A DNA stretch of 64,000 nucleotides from Phycisphaerae bacterium (GTDB taxonomy: Bacteria > Planctomycetota > Phycisphaerae > Sedimentisphaerales > Sedimentisphaeraceae): positions 1 to 64,000 of the forward strand of contig JALWYQ010000010.1 of NCBI GenBank assembly GCA_027078365.1. Direction: 5' to 3'. Within the stretch, counting starts at the first letter, position 1; each line of letters begins with the position of its first letter. The notes beneath the pieces were generated by a model that saw only the letters and a program-made list of their open reading frames with translations, was not told the DNA's origin and did not search any database. Of the stretch, positions 30,809 to 39,991 are shown in pieces. Both the position numbers and the translations under genes were made by a program.

Positions 30809-32173
30809 ATGGGCTATCTCGACAAAAACTTATTCAGTCAGCAAGAAGAGCAAAAGCTATCTGCAAACGCTCCACTCGCTGTGCGCATGCGTCCAAGGTC
30901 GCTAGAGGATTTTGTAGGCCAGCAACATTTCATTGGCGATGGCAAACTCCTGCGCAGGATGATCGACGCAAACCAGCTTACAAGCGTAATCTTTTACGGC
31001 CCACCTGGCGTTGGCAAAACCAGCTTGGCGAGAGTCTTAGCGAATATTTCAAACTCGATATTCACATACCTAAGCGCACCGGCGGCGAGCGTAAATGATG
31101 TGCGGTCGATTGTCTCTGCGGCCAAAGACGCCCTGATAACCAGTAAAAGAAAAACAGTCCTATTCTTAGACGAAATACACCGATTCAACAAGGCGCAGCA
31201 GGACGTACTACTCGACGATGTAGAACACGGAATAATCACTCTAATCGGGGCAACGACAGAAAACCCTTTTTTCAGTGTAAACTCCCCACTTCTTAGTCGT
31301 AGCACAACATTTAAATTCGAAGGCCTCTCGAATGACGATATAGTCAAAATTCTCACCAAAGCCATTGAGGACAAGGAACGTGGGCTTGGAAAAATGAATG
31401 TAAAGGCCGAGAGAGAAGCATTGGAATTTATCGCCGTCATGAGCGATGGTGATGCAAGAAAAGCCCTCAACGCCCTAGAAGTTGGGGTCCTTAGCCAGAA
31501 AAGAACGAAATTATCCGATAAGCTCATATTTGACATCAACTTAGCTAAAGAGTCCATTCAGAAAAAGTCGATTAATTACAATGGTTCAGGCGATACGCAT
31601 TACGACCTAGCCAGCGCTCTTCAGAAAAGTATAAGAGGCTCAGATCCAGATGCGGCGATTTATTGGTTAGCAAGGCTAATCGCTGGAGGAGAAGACCCGA
31701 GATTTATCGCAAGGCGCATCGCAGTATGCGCAAGTGAAGATATTGGCAACGCAGATCCAATGGCCACAGTCTTAGCGGCATCGGCAATCCAGATTGCAGA
31801 ATACGTTGGCATGCCAGAAGCGCAGTTGCCGCTCGCCCAAGCCGTAACGTACCTAGCATGCGCTCCAAAATCCAACGCAAGCGCAAAGGCAATATGGCAA
31901 GCAGTCTCAGACGTCAAAAATGGAAGAACCATTGAAGTTCCAGACCATATAAGGGATGCGCATTACGGCGGTGCCAAAAAGATGGGCTACGGCATCAATT
32001 ACAAATATCCTCACGATTATCCAAACGGCTATGTCGTGCAGGATTATTTAGGAACTGACACGGACGTAAAGTATTATATGCCAAAAGAATCTGGAAGAGA
32101 GAAGCTAATCAAGCAATACCTTGGGGAACTTGAGCGTATCAAGGCTGAGTCTAGAGAAAAAGGAAAACCTTAG
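30809..32173 (+). CDS. rarA: replication-associated recombination protein A (MgsA/RarA AAA+ ATPase)
   Basis: 'VRMRPRSLEDFVGQQHFIGDG', 'FYGPPGVGKTSLARVLA', 'VLFLDEIHRFNKAQQDVLL', 'GATTENPFFSVNSPLLSR'. Confidence 0.95.
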   Translation: MGYLDKNLFSQQEEQKLSANAPLAVRMRPRSLEDFVGQQHFIGDGKLLRRMIDANQLTSVIFYGPPGVGKTSLARVLANISNSIFTYLSAPAASVNDVRSIVSAAKDALITSKRKTVLFLDEIHRFNKAQQDVLLDDVEHGIITLIGATTENPFFSVNSPLLSRSTTFKFEGLSNDDIVKILTKAIEDKERGLGKMNVKAEREALEFIAVMSDGDARKALNALEVGVLSQKRTKLSDKLIFDINLAKESIQKKSINYNGSGDTHYDLASALQKSIRGSDPDAAIYWLARLIAGGEDPRFIARRIAVCASEDIGNADPMATVLAASAIQIAEYVGMPEAQLPLAQAVTYLACAPKSNASAKAIWQAVSDVKNGRTIEVPDHIRDAHYGGAKKMGYGINYKYPHDYPNGYVVQDYLGTDTDVKYYMPKESGREKLIKQYLGELERIKAESREKGKP

Positions 32174-32174
32174 T

Positions 32175-32756
32175 ATGGCTGTAAAGTCAAAACAGACGCT
32201 AAGAAAAGAGATATCTAAAAGGTTGTCCAAAATATCAGATAGCGATTTAAGAGAAAAAAGCAACGCTATCTGCAAAAAGATAACAGAAACTAGGGAATTT
32301 AGAAACTCTCTTGTTGTTATGCTATATCTACCAATGCCACGAGAAGTAGATATCGAACCGTTAATTGAGATTTGTTGGCAAAACTCAAAGAGAGTATTAT
32401 TGCCGAGAATACTGTGGCAACAAAAAAAAATGATAGCCGTCGAGGTTGACTCTTCAGGCATCGAGCTAGAACCTAACCGCATCAAGAATCTTAGACAACC
32501 AGCTTCTCAAGATGCAGTTGATGAAAAAGAGATAAATCTCATAATAACGCCTGGGCTTGGCTTTGACATGCAAGGTAATCGACTCGGTAGAGGCGGCGGG
32601 TATTATGATAAGTTTTTTAGTAACAAAAATTTAAAAGCAATAAAACTTGCTGTTGCGTTTAGTGAGCAAATAGTTGATAAAATACCAACACAAGAACACG
32701 ACTCTAAGATAGACTGCATCGTAACAGACAAGGTGATGGAACACTTTGATAATTAG
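32175..32756 (+). CDS. 5-formyltetrahydrofolate cyclo-ligase
   Basis: 'KQTLRKEISKRL', 'VMLYLPMPREVDIEPLI', 'LIITPGLGFDMQGNRLGRGGGYYDKF'. Confidence 0.93.
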   Translation: MAVKSKQTLRKEISKRLSKISDSDLREKSNAICKKITETREFRNSLVVMLYLPMPREVDIEPLIEICWQNSKRVLLPRILWQQKKMIAVEVDSSGIELEPNRIKNLRQPASQDAVDEKEINLIITPGLGFDMQGNRLGRGGGYYDKFFSNKNLKAIKLAVAFSEQIVDKIPTQEHDSKIDCIVTDKVMEHFDN

Positions 32757-32777
32757 TAATACGGAGATTAATATAAA

Positions 32778-33947
32778 ATGCGAAACATTAGATACACTCC
32801 AAGGTCGCGTAGGAGAAGAAAAAGTAATACAACTCGCTTTATTACAACAATTATAATTATCGCCGCCGCTTATTTTGCCGTAAGGTGGATTTGGAAAGAA
32901 GAAGAACCAAAACAAGATTCAAAGCCTCAATCAATAGAGGCTAGTAGTACTACTCAAGAAAAGCCTGAGACTAGAGAGCTAGAGAGCAAACCTCAAGAGC
33001 CAAGATCGGTAACAGTTATCAAGACAGTATCCACAGAAGTGGTAAAAGAACCACTCAAACAACCTACCGACATCAGCGTTACTACAGAGGCGATTGCCAA
33101 AGCAGACAGTAATCAATCGACCAATCTAGCACCGCAGCCAGAAGCAACTGTGTTAGACACCCAAGAGAAGCTAGAAAAGAATGAGGCTGCCAAGAAACTC
33201 GTAGTCGCTGCCACAAGAGACATTCAAGACGGAAAGATTATTGCTGCAAGAACAAAACTAAACGAAGCATTGCGCATGCCGTTAACCAATACCCAAAGAG
33301 ATGCAATAAAGGAGAAACTCTCAGACCTATCAGAAATATGGTTATTTAGCGATAAGGTTCTGCCTGGCGACAACCTATGTAGCTACTACAAAGTCAAACC
33401 AGGCGACTTAATGAGCACCATCGGAAAAGAATATAATGTCCCTTGGGAGTTACTACTGAAACTAAACGACATACTACGCCCTGAAAATCTAAGGGCCGGC
33501 GAGAGGATTAAAGTCGTCAAGGGGCCATTCAATGCCATCATCTACAAAGACACATTCACCATGGATTTATACCTTCAACAGACATATGTAAAATCTTACA
33601 AAGTTGGCATTGGAATGGTCGGCAAAGAGACCCCAACTGGAACATGGGTAGTAAAAAACGACAAACTAATCTCCCCAAACTGGACAGACCAAGAAACGGG
33701 TAAAGTCTTTGACGCCACAGATCCAGACTACCCTCTTGGAAAACGCTGGATTGGAATCAAAGGCATTTCCGGTGATGCGGTAGGCAAACGTGGATTTGCA
33801 TTACACGGAACCAAAGACCCTGAAAGTATTGGAACTAGATGTAGCAGAGGATGTGTGCGACTCTTAAACAAAGACATTCTCGAAGTTTACGACCTCATGG
33901 TACCATTTAAATCGCGCATACAAATCAAAGACAGCTCAGTAGAGTAA
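32778..33947 (+). CDS. LysM-domain L,D-transpeptidase
   Basis: TM anchor; LysM 'YYKVKPGDLMSTIGKEYNVPWELLLKLNDI'; YkuD 'GFALHGTKDPESIGTRCSRGCVRLLNKDILEVYDLM'. Confidence 0.93.
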   Translation: MRNIRYTPRSRRRRKSNTTRFITTIIIIAAAYFAVRWIWKEEEPKQDSKPQSIEASSTTQEKPETRELESKPQEPRSVTVIKTVSTEVVKEPLKQPTDISVTTEAIAKADSNQSTNLAPQPEATVLDTQEKLEKNEAAKKLVVAATRDIQDGKIIAARTKLNEALRMPLTNTQRDAIKEKLSDLSEIWLFSDKVLPGDNLCSYYKVKPGDLMSTIGKEYNVPWELLLKLNDILRPENLRAGERIKVVKGPFNAIIYKDTFTMDLYLQQTYVKSYKVGIGMVGKETPTGTWVVKNDKLISPNWTDQETGKVFDATDPDYPLGKRWIGIKGISGDAVGKRGFALHGTKDPESIGTRCSRGCVRLLNKDILEVYDLMVPFKSRIQIKDSSVE

Positions 33948-33948
33948 G

Positions 33949-34854
33949 ATGATTAGACCGCCGGTAAACAAAAAGTTAAGAATAAGTTCTTTTGGCATCT
34001 CAATATTCTTGCATATTGTGATACTGAGTATTTTTGCAGTGGCAACATTCTCCAGGGGGAAAGTATCTACAAATCAATACACAACACCACATGCAACAAT
34101 AACCAAGCTGCGCAAACAGTTAGCAAAACCGCAGATAATCCCAAAACCAAAAATCAAAGAGAAAATAACCAAGCTGCGCAAACAAAAGTTAAAGGAACTA
34201 CAAAACAAGAAAGTTGAAATCGCAAGCAATAAAATTGACGTAAATCTCGCCAAAGACATCTCTAAAGAAAAAGAGACCCGAGAGCTGAAAAACGAAGCTC
34301 TAAGCAACATTGAATTCTTTGGCAACCAGACATCTATGCGTAAAGTATGTTTTGTGGTGGATTGTTCGGGAAGTATGCTAGGACTCTTCAGAGAAGTACG
34401 CAATCAACTCAAGTCCTCCATTTCAGCATTAACCCCTGACAACTTCTTTGATGTAATCATGTTTCGAGGTACCGGACTTATCGAAATTGGAGACGGCGAA
34501 CTTTTAAGGGCTACCCCGAATAATATCAAGAGAGCCCTCAAAAGAATCGACAGATGCCCAAGACCATTTGGTTCACCCAATGCATTAGAGGCAATAAAAC
34601 GTGCAATTAGCCTAAAAGATAGTAGCGGAGCTCATGCAGACGTGATATATTTTTTAACAGACGGATTTGATTTCTCAAGCGACGAAAACGAAAACTTTGC
34701 CCTTGAAGTCAACAGGCTCAGGCTTGAGAATTCACCAAAAACGAGAATACACACAATTGGCTTCTGGACTAACAATAGAGACAAAGAAATGCTCAAACGT
34801 CTAGCGCAAACTAGCGGTGGAGAGTTCACTTATTTTTCAGGGAAGGCAAACTAA
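33949..34854 (+). CDS. von Willebrand factor A-domain membrane protein
   Basis: 'KVCFVVDCSGSMLGLFREVRNQL' MIDAS-like motif; N-terminal TM. Confidence 0.88.
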   Translation: MIRPPVNKKLRISSFGISIFLHIVILSIFAVATFSRGKVSTNQYTTPHATITKLRKQLAKPQIIPKPKIKEKITKLRKQKLKELQNKKVEIASNKIDVNLAKDISKEKETRELKNEALSNIEFFGNQTSMRKVCFVVDCSGSMLGLFREVRNQLKSSISALTPDNFFDVIMFRGTGLIEIGDGELLRATPNNIKRALKRIDRCPRPFGSPNALEAIKRAISLKDSSGAHADVIYFLTDGFDFSSDENENFALEVNRLRLENSPKTRIHTIGFWTNNRDKEMLKRLAQTSGGEFTYFSGKAN

Positions 34855-34885
34855 ATTGAACAGTACGAACAGATACCAAAGCAGA

Positions 34886-35623
34886 ATGAAACAATTATTA
34901 ATCCTATCAATACTGGCAGCAACAAGCCAGAGCTGTTTTGCTGCCTCAGACGCATCGCACCATAGTAAATCGTTCCTAGATCAATTCGTACTCTCTGGCG
35001 GAATAATCGTCTGGGCCCTTCTTTTACCTATGAGTATTATGACGGTATATCAGATAATCAACAACCTAATGACAATTACAAGAAAAAAACTCTTGCCTCC
35101 AAACGAGGCTAGGGTAATCAAAAAATTGCTATCAGGAGACAACGTCATACTTAAATCTAAACAACTAGCCGACAATAAAGATATGGTAAGCATAGCAATC
35201 TATCGTGCTATAAACCAAGTTGGAAAAGAAAAGAGGAGAGGATATTACCGCGTCTTAGTTGCTGAATCACTTCAGGAACAAGCACTAGAATTAATGAGAA
35301 AAATCGACATTTTAAATATCATAGGAAATGTAGCTCCAATGATTGGGCTATTTGGTACGGTATTTGGAATGATTAGGGCATTCAATGGAATCGTCGAAGC
35401 TGGAGGCCAGCCAAGACCAGACCAACTCGCAGGCGGAATATCGCTCGCCCTAGTAACAACATTCTGGGGACTGCTTGTTGCAATACCAGCACTCACAGTA
35501 CACGGCGTATTCAAGAACAAGATTGAAGCCATTGCCAGCGAAGCCGCTATTGAATGCGAAAACGTACTCGATGCTATGAGTGCGTATATTGAAGGCGAAG
35601 AATACAAACCAAAGAGCGTATAG
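34886..35623 (+). CDS. MotA/TolQ/ExbB proton channel family protein
   Basis: 'APMIGLFGTVFGMIRAFNGIVEAGGQPRPDQLAGGISLALVTTFWGLLVAIPAL'. Confidence 0.92.
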   Translation: MKQLLILSILAATSQSCFAASDASHHSKSFLDQFVLSGGIIVWALLLPMSIMTVYQIINNLMTITRKKLLPPNEARVIKKLLSGDNVILKSKQLADNKDMVSIAIYRAINQVGKEKRRGYYRVLVAESLQEQALELMRKIDILNIIGNVAPMIGLFGTVFGMIRAFNGIVEAGGQPRPDQLAGGISLALVTTFWGLLVAIPALTVHGVFKNKIEAIASEAAIECENVLDAMSAYIEGEEYKPKSV

Positions 35624-36097
35624 ATGTTTCTAGACAAACTAAAAGAAAAATCTAATAGCAGCACAACATTCAACATGACCCCAATGATTGACGTAGTCTT
35701 TCTACTCATCATTTTCTTTATGTTGGTGTGTCAGTTTATAATCGCAGAAAACTTTGAAGTCAAAGTCCCTGATAAAATAGATAACTCAATTGTCAAAGAC
35801 TCCAGCACTGAAAAATCCTCAACCGTAACCGCAATGCTAAACGATGACGGCAGTGTTCTCTACGCAGTCGGCTCGGAGAAACTAGCAGACAACACCCAAG
35901 ACATTGCAACAACCTTAGAGGATATGATTAACCAAAACATCGAAGGCCTAGCCAAAAACGGCGGCAAAAGAATAGTAAACCTTAGAATCAGCGACCAAAT
36001 GAAATTCAGCGATTACAAATACGTCCTAATCGCAGTATCAAAAAGCAACGCGCAGGACATGCAACTAGCAGTATTCAAAGACCAAGCCCCGAAATGA
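35624..36097 (+). CDS. ExbD/TolR family biopolymer transport protein
   Basis: 'FNMTPMIDVVFLLIIFFML'; directly follows ExbB-like gene. Confidence 0.9.
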   Translation: MFLDKLKEKSNSSTTFNMTPMIDVVFLLIIFFMLVCQFIIAENFEVKVPDKIDNSIVKDSSTEKSSTVTAMLNDDGSVLYAVGSEKLADNTQDIATTLEDMINQNIEGLAKNGGKRIVNLRISDQMKFSDYKYVLIAVSKSNAQDMQLAVFKDQAPK

Positions 36098-36120
36098 TTG
36101 CACACCTTTTCAACTGCTTT

Positions 36121-36160
36121 AACGCAAAAGACGCAAGAGGAACGCAAGGGACGCAAACGA
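36121..36160. repeat. short tandem 'AACGCAARRGACGCAAG' repeat
   Basis: aacgcaaaagacgcaagaggaacgcaagggacgcaaac; the related string tttaacgcaaaggacgcaagag recurs at 55841-55862. Confidence 0.7.
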
Positions 36161-36303
36161 TAAGGACTAGAACAACTTTTTTTTAGCCCTAACCAAAACG
36201 AATCCACACTAGAAATTTGTTGCATTCCTTTTACAACCCATTTAGACTCTTTAAATAGACATTATGTAATACTATGTTAGATATCTAAGAATGGTCACGC
36301 AAA

Positions 36304-37551
36304 ATGATTGAATTCAGAGAAATAAGTAACAAGGTTATTTTGTCCTACTCAAGCGAGCACTCTGGATCTGCATGGGTATATCGCGAGCTGGATGAAAATG
36401 ATCGGGTAAAGATAAGTCATGTGTTCTTATTTACACGAAACGAACTAATTTCCACACCTAATAGTGGCAATGAATATGCATCTGTCGAATTTGAAGTGGC
36501 AAATAAAGAAGGTGAATATTATTGCTTTCCAAAGGATATCTTATCACTTGAGCACGATCTTTATATTCACGAAGATATAGAATTGGAACAAAAACTGTTT
36601 GTAACAGTAAGAAACATATCAATTTTTCCAAAAATTGACCGAATGATTACGAGATCACTATATGTAGGTGGTAATAATGAAAACGCAGTTCCTGAATCAG
36701 TGTATAGAGGGTTACTCAAAAAGTTCCCCAATACATATGAATTAAACAGGTATGAATCTGCCCGGATTAGCAGTGTTTTGTCTTCATATTTAGATACGAA
36801 AGAGGACTACGAAGAACAATATCAAAAATATTTAAATAACAAAATCAGCAAAAAAGGTACAAATCTAGAGCTTAAGTTTTCTAAAATTGAGTTATTGAAA
36901 TATACCAGCTTGCTAGAAAAACTAAAATCTATGCTTAAAGATGAGGATTCATATTCAGAATCTCAATGGCAAAAAGAGCTTCTACAGATTATTTTACTAT
37001 TATATCCAAAATATATATACGTTTTCAAAGAAGCTCCTGTAAGAGATACATACAAAAATATCAACAGAAAGATCGACTATTTGCTGATCGACTCTAGCGG
37101 AAACACAGATATCATAGAAATAAAGAAACCATTTGATAAGTGCATTGTTACTGAGAGGACCTACAGAGATAACTACATTCCACTAAGAGAGCTTTCTGGG
37201 ACTGTAATGCAGATTGAAAAATATATTTTTTACTTGAATAAATGGGGTCGAAAAGGGGAAGAAAAGCTAACAAAGCACTACCAAGCTGATTTGGTGGAAG
37301 GTTTTCAAATTCGGATCACCAACCCAAGCGGCATAATCATTATGGGGCGTAACAATGGAATGACTTCTGCTCAAGAACAAGATTTTGAAGTTATAAAGAG
37401 AAAATATAAAAACGTTATAGATATTATCACGTATGATGATCTGATTCAAAGACTTGAGTTTGCAATAGCTAAGTGGACAAAAACACATAACAAAGTCATC
37501 CACCAGACCGCTACAGTTGCTAGCGATCCTTCCACATCGGGTGATGGCTAG
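36304..37551 (+). CDS. Shedu-like anti-phage protein (SduA, DUF4263 PD-(D/E)xK nuclease)
   Basis: 'ESQWQKELLQIILLLYPKY...KIDYLLIDSSGNTDIIEIKKPFDK...LRELSGTVMQIEKYIFYLNKW...GIIIMGRN...VIDIITYDDLIQRLE' matches the DUF4263/Shedu pattern incl. the D...ExK motif. Confidence 0.85.
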   Translation: MIEFREISNKVILSYSSEHSGSAWVYRELDENDRVKISHVFLFTRNELISTPNSGNEYASVEFEVANKEGEYYCFPKDILSLEHDLYIHEDIELEQKLFVTVRNISIFPKIDRMITRSLYVGGNNENAVPESVYRGLLKKFPNTYELNRYESARISSVLSSYLDTKEDYEEQYQKYLNNKISKKGTNLELKFSKIELLKYTSLLEKLKSMLKDEDSYSESQWQKELLQIILLLYPKYIYVFKEAPVRDTYKNINRKIDYLLIDSSGNTDIIEIKKPFDKCIVTERTYRDNYIPLRELSGTVMQIEKYIFYLNKWGRKGEEKLTKHYQADLVEGFQIRITNPSGIIIMGRNNGMTSAQEQDFEVIKRKYKNVIDIITYDDLIQRLEFAIAKWTKTHNKVIHQTATVASDPSTSGDG

Positions 37552-37559
37552 CGTTAGTT
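37485..37559 (+). other. candidate integron attC-like recombination site
   Basis: ACATAAC ... GTCATCcACC / GGTGATGGC ... GCGTTAGTT; terminal TAAC/GTTA boxes and an imperfect stem with one extrahelical base between two same-strand genes. Confidence 0.45.
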
Positions 37560-37581
37560 GCCAAAAGGAGGCAGATTGAAC

Positions 37582-38379
37582 ATGAGGAGAAAAATATGGG
37601 CATTCGTTGCTTTCAATCTTTACTCCGTATTCCTGATCTCAGCATTTCAAGAAAACACGGCATATCTTTTCGATGTGTCGCTCATAAATGAAATGATATT
37701 GGATGGAACAGCTATCAATCCTAGAGAATGGGGCTGGGGAAGTCATTATATATGGCGTATCTTTGCTGGGGTTGCAGTTACGGTAGTTGCTGGTTTTTTG
37801 GCTGGTTCAGTTGCAAAATCGAAGGGTTCCTTAACAGCTGTCATCTCAAATATCCCCAGCGTTTTGATTTGGATATTGGCTATTTATTCCTTTGGTTTTT
37901 CTGATATACAGTTGGAAGAGAAGACCGCTTTTGTAATTATTTCTATCATAGCAATACCATTAACTACTTGTATTGCATTTATCGCAGGAGGTATTGGTGA
38001 AAAAGTTCAGAAAGAAGAATTTGAAGAAGATACTGTATTAGGCGTAAAACCTTATCACTGGATTTGGGCAATATTCCCAATTTACTGGTATGCAACTAGC
38101 ATTATATATGACGCGGCACAATTTATTTCTTTTCAATTTACTACTCTTGGAAACATAAGCATTGTCGTAAGCTTCATGTCACTATTCACATTGCTACCAA
38201 TTTTAGCATGGATATATCCACTTATATTAGTGTATCAAGTATTAACGGGAAGAATACTATCAAAGAAAACCAATTTAATTCGATGCATGGCAAATTTTGC
38301 TATTCTCGTCCTCGGCATGATAATAGCATCAGGTTTGGAATCCGGCTGCTATTGGTTGTTGGCAAAGATGACGTCGTAA
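37582..38379 (+). CDS. hypothetical polytopic membrane protein
   Basis: Several TM segments; RBS aaaaGGAGG ahead of ATG 37582 (ORF 37558-38379). Confidence 0.7.
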   Translation: MRRKIWAFVAFNLYSVFLISAFQENTAYLFDVSLINEMILDGTAINPREWGWGSHYIWRIFAGVAVTVVAGFLAGSVAKSKGSLTAVISNIPSVLIWILAIYSFGFSDIQLEEKTAFVIISIIAIPLTTCIAFIAGGIGEKVQKEEFEEDTVLGVKPYHWIWAIFPIYWYATSIIYDAAQFISFQFTTLGNISIVVSFMSLFTLLPILAWIYPLILVYQVLTGRILSKKTNLIRCMANFAILVLGMIIASGLESGCYWLLAKMTS

Positions 38380-38491
38380 ATAATCACATCTAACATAACA
38401 TCACACAACAGTTATATTTACCCTACAATCTTTCTGTCACCAATCGTATCACAAATGCAATGAGCGGTATTAACTCTGTCTAACAAAAAAA

Positions 38492-38513
38492 GGGCAACCA
38501 AAACTGGTTGCCC
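38492..38513. terminator. bidirectional Rho-independent terminator (clpX / membrane protein)
   Basis: GGGCAACC-aaaact-GGTTGCCC flanked by A7 and TTTT. Confidence 0.85.
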
Positions 38514-38559
38514 TTTTAAAATAATTACAAACAAACTGTATCAGCTACATCTCGCAAAA

Positions 38560-39822
38560 CTACGCAGATTCCTTCTTTTGCTCGAAGATGTCTTCTTCGC
38601 CAGAGACTACCTTTTCAGTAATCACATACTTACCCGGTTTTGGCTCGTCTGGTAGGCGATACATAAGATCGATCATTAGCTCTTCTGTAACTGCACGCAA
38701 GGCGCGGGCTCCGGTATCGCGTTTTAGAGCCTTCTTGGCAAGCATCTCTAATGCTTCTGATGTGAACTCTAGCTGCGCATCTTCCATCTCGAAGAATTTC
38801 TTGTACTGACGAATCAACGCATTTCTAGGTTTTGTCATAATATCAATCAAAGCATTAACGTCAAGAGCTTCAAGGCTTGTTATAACTGGCAATCTACCAA
38901 CTAGCTCAGGAATCATACCGTAAGCAATAACATCTTCAGCCGTAACATTTTTAAGAATATCAGTGTATTCCGCTTGGTCGTTCTGGGCATTTGGAACTTC
39001 AGAGTTAAAACCTATCATCTTGCGGCCAAGTCGCTTTTTGATGATATTTTCAAGCCCAACAAACGTACCGCCGCAAATAAAGAGAATCTGTGAAGTATCA
39101 ATCTGAATGTAGGACTGTTCTGGATGTTTTCTGCCGCCCTGCGGAGGGATATTGGCAATCGTTCCCTCAAGCATCTTAAGTAGAGACTGCTGAACCCCCT
39201 CACCAGAAACGTCTCTTGTGATTGAAACGTTCTGATTACTCTTGCCAACCTTATCTATCTCATCAACATAAACAATACCACGCTGCGCGGCTTCAATGTC
39301 GTAGTCGGCTGCTTGCAAAAGTCTGAGCAAGAAGTTCTCAACATCCTCGCCAACATAGCCCGCTTCCGTTACAGTTGTTGCATCGCATATCGCAAACGGA
39401 ACATTCAACTCACGCGCCAGTGTTCTAGCTAATAGCGTTTTTCCGCTACCAGTTGGACCAATCATAAGAACGTTTGATTTATCAAGTTCTAGGTCGTTAC
39501 TATCACTGTCAGCGTGCAACAATCGCTTGTAGTGATTATGTACTGCAACTGCTAAATATTTTTTTGCTGCCGCCTGCCCTATCACATACTCATCAAGATA
39601 CTCTTTAATCTCACGTGGTGTTGGAACTTCTTTGAGCATTGCCGCTGCACCACTCATTTTTCTTTGCTCTTGACGCACGATGTTATAGCAAAGCTCTACA
39701 CAATCTGCGCAGATTAATATACCAGCAGGCCCCTCAATAAAGGCTGCGTCATCTCGGCGCGACCTACCACAGAAACTACAAAACTCTTTGGCAGTACCGC
39801 CCTTTTTAGTAACTTTAGACAT
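38560..39822 (-). CDS. clpX: ATP-dependent Clp protease ATP-binding subunit ClpX
   Basis: Zinc finger '[11 protein letters not shown]...CADCVELC', '[19 protein letters not shown]', '[11 protein letters not shown]', '[23 protein letters not shown]'. Confidence 0.97.
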   Translation of the reverse strand: MSKVTKKGGTAKEFCSFCGRSRRDDAAFIEGPAGILICADCVELCYNIVRQEQRKMSGAAAMLKEVPTPREIKEYLDEYVIGQAAAKKYLAVAVHNHYKRLLHADSDSNDLELDKSNVLMIGPTGSGKTLLARTLARELNVPFAICDATTVTEAGYVGEDVENFLLRLLQAADYDIEAAQRGIVYVDEIDKVGKSNQNVSITRDVSGEGVQQSLLKMLEGTIANIPPQGGRKHPEQSYIQIDTSQILFICGGTFVGLENIIKKRLGRKMIGFNSEVPNAQNDQAEYTDILKNVTAEDVIAYGMIPELVGRLPVITSLEALDVNALIDIMTKPRNALIRQYKKFFEMEDAQLEFTSEALEMLAKKALKRDTGARALRAVTEELMIDLMYRLPDEPKPGKYVITEKVVSGEEDIFEQKKESA

Positions 39823-39991
39823 CTATTTCTCCGGTTTTCCAGATATTTATAACAATTACCTTATCGGCAATGCTTAGCTTACGCGCAGCAAGAAACATCG
39901 TACTGCGCAACGTTCGTTCATTTTACAGGATTAGAGTTTATTAGGCAAGTTTAATGGATTGTGCAAATTAGCACATAGTGCGAAAATACAG

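Noticed and set aside
30994-31557. 187-aa minus-strand ORF
   Set aside because: Antisense to rarA; composition is a mirror of the real gene.
38389-38435. Second full attC after the membrane protein
   Set aside because: ATCTAAC is present, but the only nearby closing box (GTTATAT) is too close and off-consensus; not called as a complete site.
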